Shown here piece by piece: positions 28,735-38,034 of a stretch of 64,000 nt of DNA (position 1 is its first letter; every line of letters begins with the position of its first letter). The DNA is from Sphingomonas sp. CBMAI 2297 (lineage in GTDB: Bacteria; Pseudomonadota; Alphaproteobacteria; Sphingomonadales; Sphingomonadaceae). A model generated the notes under the pieces. The model made no database searches and had not been told where the DNA came from. It was given only the letters and a program-made list of their open reading frames with translations. Location: the NCBI RefSeq assembly GCF_029870595.1, contig NZ_JAPDIR010000010.1, positions 62,001 to 126,000 of the forward strand, read 5' to 3'. The position numbers and the translations under genes are program-made.

Positions 28735-29433
28735 TTATTCGCTGTCGACCAGGACGATCTCGGCGTCCTCGATCGCAGTGATGGTGTAGGCCTTGCCGCT
28801 GGCGAGCGCGGCGCCGTCCCGGGCATTGACCGGCTCGCCGTCGATCTCGATCCGGCCGACCGCGGGCACCAGATAGGCGTGGCGGCCGGCGCCCACTTCG
28901 TGGGTTACGCTCTCGCCGGCCTTCAGCGTGGCGCCGAGCACCCGGGCATCGGCCCGGATCGGCAACGCGTCGGCATCCTCGGCAAAGCCGCTCGCCAGGG
29001 TGACGAACCGGCCCGAGCGATCGCCCTTGGGGAAAGGCTTGGCGCCCCAGCTCGGCTGGCCGCCCCGCTCGCGCGGCATGATCCAGATCTGGAAGAGCGT
29101 CGTCGTCTCCGGCTCGAGATTATATTCGGCATGGCGCACGCCGGTGCCCGCGCTCATCACCTGGACGTCGCCCGCGCCGGTGCGGCCCTTGTTGCCCATC
29201 GAGTCCTGGTGCGTGATCGCGCCCCGGCGGACATAGGTGATGATCTCCATGTCCTGGTGCGGATGCGGCGGGAAGCCGGCACCCGCGGCGATCTCGTCGT
29301 CGTTCCAGACGCGCAGCGCGCCCCAGCTCATGCGGCTCGGGTCATAATAGTCGGCGAAGCTGAAATGATGCCGCGCATTGAGCCAGCCATGGTCGGCATG
29401 GCCAAGCGTCTCAAAGGGTCTCTTATCGATCAT
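28735..29433 (-). CDS. Pirin family protein
   Basis: 232 aa bicupin. The N-terminal cupin metal ligands are visible in [14 protein letters not shown] and TGVRHAEYN, followed by the typical QIWIMP motif. Bacterial pirins can act as quercetinases or regulators; the substrate here is unknown. It lies next to wrbA, and a LysR-type gene follows the divergent neighbour. Both flavin quinone reductase and pirin genes commonly appear near LysR regulators, so a redox- or phenolic-response unit is plausible. Confidence 0.9.
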   Translation of the reverse strand: MIDKRPFETLGHADHGWLNARHHFSFADYYDPSRMSWGALRVWNDDEIAAGAGFPPHPHQDMEIITYVRRGAITHQDSMGNKGRTGAGDVQVMSAGTGVRHAEYNLEPETTTLFQIWIMPRERGGQPSWGAKPFPKGDRSGRFVTLASGFAEDADALPIRADARVLGATLKAGESVTHEVGAGRHAYLVPAVGRIEIDGEPVNARDGAALASGKAYTITAIEDAEIVLVDSE

Positions 29434-29490
29434 GGGGTGTGAACCTCCTGTGTTGAACAGGAAGATAGGCGGCAGGATCGCACGGTAAAT

Positions 29491-29516
29491 GGAAACGTTG
29501 GAAACCGATCGTTTCC
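29491..29516. promoter_or_regulatory. Candidate LysR-type operator upstream of pirin
   Basis: GGAAAC repeated directly (29491 and 29500), the second forming a perfect inverted repeat GGAAAC-N5-GTTTCC. It sits between the divergent pirin and DUF1579-like genes. The symmetry and spacing suit a LysR-type regulator such as the one encoded at 30187. Confidence 0.5.
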
Positions 29517-29579
29517 CAAGACTTCCGTTCGAGGCGAAAGCTGCTAGACTGGGCCGCCCCACCGCCGAAAGCAGCCGTC

Positions 29580-30164
29580 ATGCCGCATGTGCTTCGTCGA
29601 CTCCTCGCCCCAGCCATCCTGCTCGTCCTGCCCGCCGCCGCGCTGGCGCAGCGGGCCCCGGTGCCGACGACCTGCCCCGCCGCGACGACGCCGGACGGGG
29701 ACGGGCAGAAGGATTTCGATTGGGAGATCGGATCTTGGACGACGCACCTCAAGCGCCTGAAGAGCCCGCTCTCGGGCTCGACGACCTGGGTCGAATATCG
29801 CGGCACCAGCGAAGTGCGCCCGGTGATGGGCGGGCGGGCCAATCTGGTGGAGCTCAAGGTCGAGGGGCCGGCGGGCCGGATCGAGGGCGCCTCGCTGCGC
29901 CTCTACAATCCGCACGCCCGCCAATGGTCGCTGAACTTCGCCAGCGCCGGCGGAGGCGTGCTCACGCCGGCGCCGATCGGCGCGTTCCACAAGGGCTGTG
30001 GCGAATTCTATGCGCAGGACAGCTGGGAAGGGCGCGCCATCCTGGTGCGCTTCGTGATCTCGGACATCACGCCGAACGCGGCGCGGTTCGAACAGGCATT
30101 TTCAACCGATGGCGGCAAGAGCTGGGAATTGAACTGGATCGCCGTCGACACCCGGCGCCCGTGA
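29580..30164 (+). CDS. Exported DUF1579-like protein
   Basis: 194 aa with a signal peptide (cleavage near ALAQ, residue 23). The core starts FDWEIGSWTTHLKRL and continues with beta-strands including SEVRPVMGGRANLVEL, which resembles the calycin-like DUF1579 family. Function unknown. It is 22 nt upstream of a LysR-type gene on the same strand and divergent from pirin. Confidence 0.75.
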   Translation: MPHVLRRLLAPAILLVLPAAALAQRAPVPTTCPAATTPDGDGQKDFDWEIGSWTTHLKRLKSPLSGSTTWVEYRGTSEVRPVMGGRANLVELKVEGPAGRIEGASLRLYNPHARQWSLNFASAGGGVLTPAPIGAFHKGCGEFYAQDSWEGRAILVRFVISDITPNAARFEQAFSTDGGKSWELNWIAVDTRRP

Positions 30165-30186
30165 GCGCCAGCAAGAGAAACAACGC

Positions 30187-31143
30187 ATGAAGCTACCGGA
30201 TTTTGAGGCCTGGGCCGTTTTCGCCGCGGTGGTGGAGCACCGCTCCTTCTCGGGCGCGGCGGACGCGCTGGCAGTGTCCAAGGCGACCGTTTCCAAGGCG
30301 ATCACGCGCCTGGAAGCGCGGCTCGGCACCACACTCTTCCACCGCACCTCGCGCCGGCTGACGCTCACCGACAGCGGCCGCAGCCTTGCCGAACACGCCC
30401 AGCGCATCCTGAGCGAAGGCGAGGCGGCGGAGGAAGCCGCCTTCGAATCCGCCAGCGCGCCCGCCGGCCTGGTCCGGGTCGCGGCACCGCTCACCTTCGG
30501 CATCCAGGCGGTGGCGCCCGTGCTCGCCGACTTCATGAAGCTCTATCCCGGGATCAAGGTGGAGCTCCGGCTTTCCGACGCCTTTGTCGACATCGTCGGG
30601 GAAGGGATCGACATCGCGCTGCGCATCGCCGAGCTTCCGGACAGCTCGCTGCGCGCCCGCCGCCTCGGGCCGATGGTTGCCCATATCGTCGGGTCGCCCG
30701 CCTATTTCGATCGGGTGGGGCGGCCCCAGCACCCCGCCGACCTCGCACGCCATTCCTGCTTCGTCTACACCAACACCGCCAATCCCGATGTGTGGCGCTT
30801 CCGCAAGGCGGGTGGCGAGGAAGCCGCGGTGCGGGTCGAAGGGCCCATGCGCACCGACAATGGCGACGCCATGCTGCCCGCGCTGCGCGCCGGGCTGGGC
30901 GTGGCCCGGCTTCCCGAATTCATGGTGGGAGACGATCTGGCCAAGGGAAGGCTGGAAGCCGTGCTCGACGAATGGTCGGCCAGCGCGTCCGGGCTCCACC
31001 TGCTCACCCCGCCCGGAACGCTCCGCCCCGCGCGTGTCGAGACGATGATCGCGTTCCTGTCCGAGCAGCTGAAGCGGACCTGCGGCGAGATTCGCGTCGA
31101 AAGGACTCGACTCCGTAACGAGAACGAGTCCCTCCCTAGGTAG
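30187..31143 (+). CDS. LysR-family transcriptional regulator
   Basis: 318 aa with the N-terminal winged helix (FAAVVEHRSFSGAADALAVS, residues about 12-31) and a type 2 periplasmic-binding effector domain from residue 90. The effector domain has the VRVAAPLTFG start and the LRARRLGP, RHSCFVYTN pattern of the CrgA-like group. A short basic tail after residue 298 overlaps a cluster of GANTC sites that belongs to the ctrA upstream region. The likely targets are its upstream neighbour, pirin and wrbA. Confidence 0.92.
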   Translation: MKLPDFEAWAVFAAVVEHRSFSGAADALAVSKATVSKAITRLEARLGTTLFHRTSRRLTLTDSGRSLAEHAQRILSEGEAAEEAAFESASAPAGLVRVAAPLTFGIQAVAPVLADFMKLYPGIKVELRLSDAFVDIVGEGIDIALRIAELPDSSLRARRLGPMVAHIVGSPAYFDRVGRPQHPADLARHSCFVYTNTANPDVWRFRKAGGEEAAVRVEGPMRTDNGDAMLPALRAGLGVARLPEFMVGDDLAKGRLEAVLDEWSASASGLHLLTPPGTLRPARVETMIAFLSEQLKRTCGEIRVERTRLRNENESLPR

Positions 31144-31222
31144 ATTCCCCACGACTCGTGGATTCAGGCCGGTTAGGGAGAAATTAACCTTTTGCCTTCA
31201 GACACGCTTAGGTTAATGAATC
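31089..31222 (+). promoter_or_regulatory. ctrA upstream region: eight GANTC sites and a CtrA box
   Basis: GANTC sites start at 31089, 31104, 31109, 31126, 31143, 31153, 31161 and 31218. A CtrA-type box TTAG-N7-TTAA lies at 31173-31187 with another TTAA at 31213. One GACTC is the centre of the palindrome CCACGA-C-TCGTGG (31149-31161). In Caulobacter, CcrM methylation of GANTC and CtrA binding control ctrA promoters; this layout suggests the same logic with far more sites. Confidence 0.75.
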
Positions 31223-31279
31223 GCTCAGGGCATGCCTTTCATTGGGGCAAGGCAGCCTGCGGGCAAGGGGACTTTGACG

Positions 31280-31987
31280 ATGCGCGTGCTGTTGATCGAA
31301 GACGAGCCGAGCACTGCCAAGGCGATCGAGCTGATGCTCACGGCCGAGGGGTTCAACGTCTATACGACGGACCTCGGCGAGGAGGGCTTGGATCTGGCCA
31401 AGCTCTATGACTACGACATCATCCTGCTCGACCTGAACCTGCCCGACATGCATGGGTACGATGTCCTCAAGAAGGTCCGGGTCGCCCGCGTGCAGACGCC
31501 GGTGCTGATCCTGTCCGGCATCAACGAGATGGATTCCAAGGTCCGTTCGTTCGGCTTCGGCGCCGACGATTATGTGACCAAGCCCTTCCACCGCGAAGAG
31601 CTGGTGGCGCGCATCCATGCCGTCGTCCGCCGCTCCAAGGGACACAGCCAGTCGGTCATCCGCACCGGCAAGCTGGCGGTGAACCTCGATGCGAAGACGG
31701 TCGAGGTCGACAGCGCCCGCGTGCACCTGACGGGCAAGGAATATGCGATGCTGGAGCTGCTCTCGCTCCGCAAGGGCACGACGCTCACCAAGGAAATGTT
31801 CCTGAACCACCTTTATGGCGGCATGGACGAGCCCGAGCTCAAGATCATCGACGTGTTCATCTGCAAGCTGCGCAAGAAGCTCAGCATGGCATGCGACGGC
31901 GAGAATTACATCGAGACCGTCTGGGGCCGCGGCTATGTGCTGCGCGAGCCCGACGGCATCGAGGAGCCGGTTTCGGCCGTCGCCTGA
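31280..31987 (+). CDS. ctrA: Cell-cycle response regulator CtrA
   Basis: 235 aa OmpR-type regulator that binds TTAA-N7-TTAA boxes and governs division, motility and, in Caulobacter, origin silencing. The receiver has the acidic pair (IEDE), phospho-acceptor Asp51 ([14 protein letters not shown]) and Lys of the VTKPF motif. The DNA-binding domain includes the highly conserved KLRKKL and [14 protein letters not shown] segments. The C-terminus ends SAVA, close to the hydrophobic di-alanine ClpXP degron of Caulobacter CtrA. The start MRVLLIEDE is the canonical one. Confidence 0.96.
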   Translation: MRVLLIEDEPSTAKAIELMLTAEGFNVYTTDLGEEGLDLAKLYDYDIILLDLNLPDMHGYDVLKKVRVARVQTPVLILSGINEMDSKVRSFGFGADDYVTKPFHREELVARIHAVVRRSKGHSQSVIRTGKLAVNLDAKTVEVDSARVHLTGKEYAMLELLSLRKGTTLTKEMFLNHLYGGMDEPELKIIDVFICKLRKKLSMACDGENYIETVWGRGYVLREPDGIEEPVSAVA

Positions 31988-32014
31988 CGCAACGGGTTTC
32001 CAGGGGGTTGGCGA

Positions 32015-32048
32015 GGCCGCGGTCCGACGAGGATCGCGGCCTTTCGCT
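32015..32048 (+). terminator. Terminator of ctrA
   Basis: Stem GGCCGCGGTCC/GGATCGCGGCC (11 pairs, one G-T) with a five-base loop and TTTCGCTT, 27 nt after the ctrA stop and just before the convergent HPP gene end. Confidence 0.75.
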
Positions 32049-32725
32049 TATGCCCGCCGGCGCCGCGCGACGGCATGGCGTTCCGCCGCCTCGAACAACC
32101 CGACAAGATCCGCGCGGCTGACGTCGAAGCTTTCCTGCGCCGCCTCGAGCGCGGCATCGATATCCTCAGGCAGAATGCGTGGATCGGCCGGCGCCGGCAC
32201 CGCGCGGTGCGGATAGCTGTGGCCCGAGAAGCGGTGGAAGACCAGGCCGGCGACCACCAGCAGCGCGGCATTGAGTCCGCCCGGCACCAGCGCGAGCCAA
32301 TAGCCCTTGGCAAGCAGCTCGGGCCCGCCGAGCACGGCCAGGAGCGCGCAGCCGCCACCGGGCGGATGCAGCGAGCGCGTGGCCGACATGAGCAGGATCG
32401 ACGCCCCCACCGCCATGCCGGCGGCGAGCGGACCATGGCCGAGCAGCTGCGTGGCGAGAATGCCGCAGGCGATCGACAGGATCGTGCCGACGATCACCGG
32501 CCAGGGCTGGCCGAGCGGGCTCGACGGCACCGCGAACAGGATCACCGCCGAGGCCCCGATCGGCGCCGCGAGCAGCAGCGCCGCATGGCTGCCCACGATC
32601 AGCGCGCTGATCGCCCCGGCGGCGCCAATGGCGAGCGCCGCTCCCAGCGCGGCGACGGCACGCTCCCGCCAATTGGTGCCGGAAAGCTGGCGCAGGCGCA
32701 GCGGTCGATCAAGCCGCTCGAGCAT
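32048..32725 (-). CDS. HPP family integral membrane protein
   Basis: 225 aa with about five hydrophobic helices in the first 165 residues and the signature LHPPGGGCALLA at about residue 120. A cytoplasmic helical tail of about 50 residues follows. Some HPP proteins are plastid nitrite transporters; bacterial ones are mostly uncharacterised. It is convergent with ctrA. Confidence 0.88.
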   Translation of the reverse strand: MLERLDRPLRLRQLSGTNWRERAVAALGAALAIGAAGAISALIVGSHAALLLAAPIGASAVILFAVPSSPLGQPWPVIVGTILSIACGILATQLLGHGPLAAGMAVGASILLMSATRSLHPPGGGCALLAVLGGPELLAKGYWLALVPGGLNAALLVVAGLVFHRFSGHSYPHRAVPAPADPRILPEDIDAALEAAQESFDVSRADLVGLFEAAERHAVARRRRA

Positions 32726-32860
32726 CTTCGTTCCGTTCCCCCGCTATCGGCAACGGGATGGTGCGCAGCCGCCCCTCCGCGCCTTCGAGCAGCCGACAGG
32801 CCGCGAACGGGGTCAGCAAGGCGCCCCCCGCCGTCCGGTCGCAACCCGCATCCGCGCCGC

Positions 32861-34516
32861 CTATTTCTTCACGAATACCCGCGCGCCGCCGACCCAGGTC
32901 TCAAGCACCTGGGTGCCGCGCAGCTCGGCCGGCGAGGCGAGCAGCGGATCGCGGTCGACGATGATGAAATCGGCGCGCATGCCCGGCGCGAGGCGGCCGA
33001 TCTGCTTCTCGGCAAAGCCCGCCCAGGCCGCGCCGGTGGTGAAGCCCGCCCAGCCCTGCTCGCGCGTCACCGCCTCCTCGATCCGCCAGCCGCCAAAGGG
33101 CTGGCCATCGGCGTCAGTGCGCGTGAAGGCCACGGCCCAGCCCGCCCAGGGATCGGGGCTCTCGACCGGATAGTCCGAGCCGAAGGCGATACGGGTACCG
33201 TCCCTGAGCATCGTCTTCCAGGCATAGGCACCGGCCAGCCGGTCGGGCCCGAGCCGCGCCTCGGCCATCTTCATGTCGCTGGTCTGGTGGACCGGCTGCA
33301 TCGAGGCGATCACGCCCAGCTTGGCGAAGCGCGGCAGATCCCGGGGATCGACGATCTGGGCATGCTCGATCCGCCAGCGGCGATCGTCCTTATAGGTGTC
33401 GGACAGCACCTCCACCGCGTCGAGCACCTGCTGGTTGGCGCGGTCGCCGATCGCATGGACCGCGATCTGGAAGCCGTCCATCGCGCCGCGCGTCATCATG
33501 TTGAGGAGCTGGTCGTCGGTGAGGAAGCCCAGCCCCTTCTCGCCCGGCGCGTCGCTGTACGCCGCCTTGAGCCACGCGCCGCGGCTGCCGAGCGCGCCGT
33601 CCGCATAGAGCTTGATCCCGCCCATGCGCAGCTTGTCGCCATAGAGCCAGGGCGTCGGCCCCTGCCCCGCCACCGCCAGCGCGGTCTCGACGCCGCTGGC
33701 ATAGCTCATGATGCGGATCCGCAACTGGCCCAGGTCCGCCATGCGGCGATAGGTGAGCCAGTCGTCCACGCTGGTGCCCATGTCGGCGGTGGCGGTGATG
33801 CCGAGCGACAGCAGCCGGTCCTGCGCCGCGAGGAAGGCGGCATTGCGCTCGCGCGGGGTCTGCCGGGGCACGAACTTGTCGACAAGGGCCGTGGCGCCGT
33901 CGACGAACACGCCCGCGGGCGCGCCCTTGGCGTCCCGCTCGATGCGGCCGCCATTCGGATCCTTGGTTGCGGCGGTGACGCCCGCCAGCTGGATCGCGCG
34001 GCTGTTCGCCCAGGCGGCATGGCCATCGACCCGCTGCAGCCAGGCCGGCCGGTCCGACACCGCCCGGTCCAGTTCCGCCGCGGTGGGGAAGCGGCCGAGC
34101 TTCCAGGTCTCCTGGTTCCAGCCGCGGCCGATGATCCACTTGGTCGGATTGGCGTCGGCATAGGCCTTGATCTTCGCCAGCGCCTCGTCGAGCGAGGTGG
34201 TCGCGGAGAGATCGAGCAGCAGCAGCTGCGCGCCCAGCCCCATCACATGGCCGTGCCCGTCGATCATGCCCGGCAGCAGCGTCTTGCCGCCCATGTCGAG
34301 CTTCCACTCCAGCTTCTTGGGCCGCTTGTGCTCGCGGGTGAGCAGCGCGGTGATCTGCCCGTCGCGGTTGAACATTATGCCGTTGAAGCGGACCACATCG
34401 CCCTTCTCGTCCAGCGTCATGCCGTTGACGTTGTCGATCAGCCCGTCCGCCATGGCGGCGGCAGGGGCGAGGACGAGGGCGAGCGCGGCGAACAGCCGCA
34501 GGAGGCGCTTCAGCAT
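32861..34516 (-). CDS. Exported amidohydrolase (YtcJ-like)
   Basis: 551 aa with a signal peptide (about 22 residues). The amidohydrolase metal motif HxH appears in MIDGHGHVMG (about residue 80), with further ligands in KLYADGALGS, HAIGDRANQ, EHAQIVDP and the late Asp of GSDYPVESPDPW. This is the YtcJ-type arrangement for cyclic amide or N-formyl substrates. The substrate is not predictable. The start ATG at 34516 is the one that gives a good signal peptide, although the frame is open further upstream. Confidence 0.88.
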   Translation of the reverse strand: MLKRLLRLFAALALVLAPAAAMADGLIDNVNGMTLDEKGDVVRFNGIMFNRDGQITALLTREHKRPKKLEWKLDMGGKTLLPGMIDGHGHVMGLGAQLLLLDLSATTSLDEALAKIKAYADANPTKWIIGRGWNQETWKLGRFPTAAELDRAVSDRPAWLQRVDGHAAWANSRAIQLAGVTAATKDPNGGRIERDAKGAPAGVFVDGATALVDKFVPRQTPRERNAAFLAAQDRLLSLGITATADMGTSVDDWLTYRRMADLGQLRIRIMSYASGVETALAVAGQGPTPWLYGDKLRMGGIKLYADGALGSRGAWLKAAYSDAPGEKGLGFLTDDQLLNMMTRGAMDGFQIAVHAIGDRANQQVLDAVEVLSDTYKDDRRWRIEHAQIVDPRDLPRFAKLGVIASMQPVHQTSDMKMAEARLGPDRLAGAYAWKTMLRDGTRIAFGSDYPVESPDPWAGWAVAFTRTDADGQPFGGWRIEEAVTREQGWAGFTTGAAWAGFAEKQIGRLAPGMRADFIIVDRDPLLASPAELRGTQVLETWVGGARVFVKK

Positions 34517-34642
34517 GGGGCCAGGGCATAGGGCCTGTTCTCCCCGCGCGCCAGATACGGCGCCTTCATGCCCGCCGAACATGGCCTTCATTGCAGAAGC
34601 GTGGTTTCCCCCCGCCGCCAGATGGTCTAGGCGAGCGGAATC

Positions 34643-35887
34643 ATGGCCAGCAAGACAGTCCCGGCGACCCAGCCGCTCTCCGTATCGATCGACGACGTCC
34701 GTGCAGCGCAGGCGCGCATCATGGGCCAGATCGTGCGGACGCCGACGCTGGTGAGCAAGACCCTGTCCGACCTGACCGGCGCGACCGTCTATCTCAAGTT
34801 CGAGAACCTGCAGTTCACCGCCGCCTACAAGGAGCGCGGCGCGCTCAACACGCTGCTCCAGCTCGACGAGGCCGCGCGCGCCAAGGGCGTGATCGCCGCA
34901 TCGGCCGGCAACCATGCCCAGGGCCTCGCCTATCACGCCACCCGGCTCGGCATCCCGAGCACGATCGTGATGCCGAAGAATACCCCGATCGTGAAGGTGA
35001 CGCAGACCGAGCATCACGGCGCCAACGTGATCCTGGAAGGCGAGACGTTCGACGCCGCCTATGCCCATTCCCGCCAGCTCGAAGCCGAGCACGGCTTCAC
35101 CTTCGTCCATCCCTTCGACGATCCGCGCATCATCGCGGGCCAGGGCACCGTCGCGCTGGAAATGGTCGAGGACGTGCCGGAGATCGACACGCTGATCATC
35201 CCGATCGGCGGCGGCGGCCTGATCTCGGGCTGCGCCACGGTGGCCAAGTCGGAAGGGCGCGACATCGAGGTGGTCGGCGTGCAGGCCGAGCTCTACCCCT
35301 CGATGTACAATCGCATCCACCACACCGACATGCCCTGCGCCGGCGACACGCTGGCCGAGGGCATCGCAGTGAAGCAGCCGGGCGGCATCACCGCCAAGCT
35401 GGTCGAGGCGCTGGTCGACGACATCGTGCTGGTGAGCGAGCGCCGGCTCGAGGAATCGGTGAGCCTGCTGCTCCAGATCGAGAAGACCGTGGTCGAGGGC
35501 GCCGGCGCCGCCGGCCTCGCCGCGCTGCTCGCCGAGCCGCAGCGCTTCAAGGGCAAGACCGTGGGCATCGTGCTGTGCGGCGGCAACATCGATCCGCGGC
35601 TGCTCGCCTATGTGCTGCTGCGCGACCTGGCCCGCTCGGGCCGGATGGCGCGGCTGCGCATCCGCCTGCAGGACCGGCCGGGCGCGCTCTACAAGGTGGC
35701 GCAGATCTTCGAGCAGCTCTCGGTCAACATCCTCGAGCTGTCGCACCAGCGCATCTTCACCAACCTCCCCGCCAAGGGCCTGAGCCTCGACGTGGAGTGC
35801 GAGACCCGCGACCGCGACCATCTCGACCGGCTGATGACCGCGCTGCGGCGCGCGCAGTACGAAGTGCAGCTGGTCGAACTGGCATAG
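34643..35887 (+). CDS. ilvA: Threonine ammonia-lyase with ACT domain
   Basis: 414 aa PLP enzyme that converts threonine to 2-oxobutyrate, the first step to isoleucine. The PLP Lys is in AAYKERGA (about residue 60), the SAGNHAQG loop and GGGGLISG phosphate cradle are present, and the C-terminus (from about 335) is a single ACT domain (RIRLQDRPGALYKV). The single ACT and length resemble the short TdcB-like/type 2 forms, so allosteric control may differ from E. coli IlvA. It is monocistronic and followed by a palindromic repeat element. Confidence 0.93.
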   Translation: MASKTVPATQPLSVSIDDVRAAQARIMGQIVRTPTLVSKTLSDLTGATVYLKFENLQFTAAYKERGALNTLLQLDEAARAKGVIAASAGNHAQGLAYHATRLGIPSTIVMPKNTPIVKVTQTEHHGANVILEGETFDAAYAHSRQLEAEHGFTFVHPFDDPRIIAGQGTVALEMVEDVPEIDTLIIPIGGGGLISGCATVAKSEGRDIEVVGVQAELYPSMYNRIHHTDMPCAGDTLAEGIAVKQPGGITAKLVEALVDDIVLVSERRLEESVSLLLQIEKTVVEGAGAAGLAALLAEPQRFKGKTVGIVLCGGNIDPRLLAYVLLRDLARSGRMARLRIRLQDRPGALYKVAQIFEQLSVNILELSHQRIFTNLPAKGLSLDVECETRDRDHLDRLMTALRRAQYEVQLVELA

Positions 35888-35960
35888 GCCGGGCGCGGGG
35901 CATCCGGGCGACCTGGGGTTCCCCGCGGGGCGCGGGCGAGATCCTGTATTGCAAGCGCGG

Positions 35961-36085
35961 CTCCCCTCTCTGGAAGGGAGGGGTCGGGGATAGGTGGGTC
36001 CGGGCGATACTGCTGGCCGAGTACCGGCCGCACCGTAACGCGGTCATCTACCCACCCCCAGCCCCTCCCTTCCAGGGAGGGGAGC
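35961..36085. repeat. Bipartite inverted CTCCC palindromic element
   Basis: Two 36-bp arms, CTCCCCTCTCTGGAAGGGAG... and its near-exact inverted copy ...CTCCCTTCCAGGGAGGGGAG, each with its own internal palindrome, separated by about 50 bp. It occupies the gap between ilvA and the bpt upstream region. Confidence 0.8.
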
Positions 36086-36094
36086 GCCACTCGC

Positions 36095-36293
36095 GACTCC
36101 GCCGGACTCCTTGTGTTCCACGCCAACCGGACGAAACGAATCGCACGCGCGACGAATTGAGTCGTCGCTGGATTCACACGATTCACCGCAGCCGGTATGA
36201 TGCGCGCACAGGATAAATTCCCCTTTTCAGGCAGCAGTTTACGCGGCCCGATGGTTAACGCCCACGCTCTCCGCGAAACTGGTGAATCGTTAA
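36095..36293 (+). promoter_or_regulatory. bpt upstream region: GANTC cluster with TTAA half-sites
   Basis: GANTC sites begin at 36095, 36105, 36138, 36159, 36171 and 36180, six in 90 bp, and one more at 36284. ATGGTTAA at 36251-36258 is the exact reverse of the CtrA half-site TTAACCAT, and GTTAACCC lies at 36289-36296. A cell-cycle-controlled promoter is likely, driving bpt about 100-200 bp downstream. Confidence 0.6.
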
Positions 36294-36391
36294 CCCTCTT
36301 TCATGGTAAAGTCGCTTTTCATCCTTCGCGAAGCACCGCATATTCAGCCTTGTCGGGTCATCGTATCGGCCAGAAGATAGGGGCATCAGGG

Positions 36392-37177
36392 GTGACTGCA
36401 CTTTCCCGTTTTCCACGGTTCTTCGTCACCAGCCCTTCCCCCTGCCCCTATCTGCCGGGACGGCAGGAGCGGAAGATCTTCACCGAGCTTTCAGGCCTGC
36501 ACGCGGGCGAGCTGAACGACGCGCTGGGTCGCATCGGCTTTCGCCGCAGCCAGTCGGTCGCCTATCGGCCCAGCTGCGCGGGCTGCACCGCCTGTGTCTC
36601 CGTCCGCGTCGTCGCCGATGCGTTCCGGCCCAATGCCAGCCAGCGCAAGCTGCTCAAGCGCCATTCCGACCTCGAGATCACCGCCTGCAAGCCCTGGGCG
36701 ACCGAGGAGCAGTTCACGCTGCTCCACCGCTATCTGAAGGCGCGCCATCCGGGCGGCGGCATGGCGGCGATGGACGAGAACGACTATGCCGACATGGTCG
36801 AGCAGTCGCCGGTCAGCTCCTATGTGATCGAATATCGGGAGCCTTCGGTGGACGGCGCGCGCGGCCGGCTGGTCGGCGCCTGCATCACCGATCAGCAGGC
36901 CGACGGCCTGTCGATGATCTACAGCTTCTTCCTCGCCGACGACGACAGCCGCCCGGGCCTGGGCAACTTCATCATCATGGAGCACATCCTGCGCAGCCAG
37001 GCGGCGGGCCTGCCCTATGTCTATCTCGGCTATTGGGTGAAGGGCAGCGAGCGGATGGCCTACAAGACGCGCTATCGCCCGATCGAAGTGCTCGGCCCCA
37101 ATGGCTGGACGGTGCTGGAGGACGAGGACCTGCACGTCGCGATGCCGGCACGGGCGAACGCGCCGGCATTTGCCTGA
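36392..37177 (+). CDS. bpt: Aspartate/glutamate leucyltransferase Bpt
   Basis: 261 aa aminoacyl-tRNA-protein transferase of the ATE family, adding Leu from Leu-tRNA to N-terminal Asp/Glu to mark proteins for ClpS/ClpAP. The N-terminal [17 protein letters not shown] and the Cys-rich [12 protein letters not shown] are conserved, as is the [15 protein letters not shown] segment. I start at a GTG at 36392 because the family begins just there; upstream ATGs are open but give a 65-residue non-family extension across a regulatory region. Confidence 0.9.
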   Translation: MTALSRFPRFFVTSPSPCPYLPGRQERKIFTELSGLHAGELNDALGRIGFRRSQSVAYRPSCAGCTACVSVRVVADAFRPNASQRKLLKRHSDLEITACKPWATEEQFTLLHRYLKARHPGGGMAAMDENDYADMVEQSPVSSYVIEYREPSVDGARGRLVGACITDQQADGLSMIYSFFLADDDSRPGLGNFIIMEHILRSQAAGLPYVYLGYWVKGSERMAYKTRYRPIEVLGPNGWTVLEDEDLHVAMPARANAPAFA

Positions 37178-37213
37178 TCCAATTCCTCTCGGAGCGCAGC
37201 TCCTCGGGAGGAA

Positions 37214-38026
37214 TTACGCCTCGCCCCCCAGCTGATCGACGTGCAGGTCCACGGCCAGCTGCTCCTGCCCCTGTCCGATCCGCATGCCGCCCGTCGCCGC
37301 GGCGGCGCTCGCGTCGAGCCCGATCGCGACGCGGACATAGCTTTCGTCGGGACTGAGCCCGGTCGAGGGATCGAAGCCCACCCAGCCCAGGCCCTCGACA
37401 TGCGCCTCGCACCAGGCATGCGGGGCCGAGCGGGCAGCATCCTCGGCGCGATATCCGGAGACATAGCGCGCCGGCACCGACAGGCTGCGCGCTGCGGCGA
37501 TGAACATCTGGGCGATGTCGCGCGAGCTGACTTTCCGCCCCGCCTCGAACGCCTTTGACGCCGTGCAGCCGGCATCGGGCAAGTCGGGCACGCAGGGGAA
37601 GCGCTGGCGCAGCGCCGCATTGAGCGCGTGGAGCTGCTCCAGCCGGTCGCCGCCGGCACCGATACTCTCCGCGGCGAAGGCGAACAGCGCGTCGCTCGCC
37701 CTGGTGCGCGGAGTGGCGCGCAGATAGAAGAGCGGCGGCAGCGGCTCCAGGCTGCCGCGCACGATGCCGCTGGCCTCGCTGGTCAGCACCTCGCCGGTGA
37801 CGGTGATGTCGAGCGCCTCGATCGGCCCCTCGGCATAGAGCATCGTCACCGAATTGCCGAAGCCGTCGCCCGCGTCGCGCAGGCGCGCGTCGCAATCCAC
37901 GCCGACCAGCCAGCTCACCACCGTCTGGTCCTGCGTGTCGCAGGGCGTGAGCCGCAGCATCTGGACGATGCGCGCCTGCGGCTCGCTGAACCGATACTGG
38001 GTCCGGTGCTCGATCGCGATCCGCAT
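37214..38026 (-). CDS. Transglutaminase-like protein lacking the catalytic Cys
   Basis: 270 aa with the bacterial transglutaminase N-terminal beta domain and the core domain. The His (HAWCEAHVEGLGWVGFD) and Asp (GFDPS) of the triad are present. The position of the expected Cys (usual GVCQD) instead reads GRKVSSRDIAQMF, so no Cys is available and Ser is the closest substitute. It is third in a minus-strand run after the circularly permuted ATP-grasp and alpha-E genes, a cluster widely seen in bacteria and thought to make or modify a peptide. Function is unproven. Confidence 0.88.
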   Translation of the reverse strand: MRIAIEHRTQYRFSEPQARIVQMLRLTPCDTQDQTVVSWLVGVDCDARLRDAGDGFGNSVTMLYAEGPIEALDITVTGEVLTSEASGIVRGSLEPLPPLFYLRATPRTRASDALFAFAAESIGAGGDRLEQLHALNAALRQRFPCVPDLPDAGCTASKAFEAGRKVSSRDIAQMFIAAARSLSVPARYVSGYRAEDAARSAPHAWCEAHVEGLGWVGFDPSTGLSPDESYVRVAIGLDASAAAATGGMRIGQGQEQLAVDLHVDQLGGEA

Positions 38027-38034
38027 GCCGCCCC

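Noticed and set aside
34517..35821. Minus-strand N-terminal extension of the amidohydrolase
   Set aside because: It is antisense to ilvA. The protein has a normal signal peptide at 34516.
31089..36293. A replication origin near the GANTC/TTAA-rich regions
   Set aside because: No DnaA-box cluster or origin-linked genes (hemE, parAB, dnaA) are present, and the sites sit at gene promoters.
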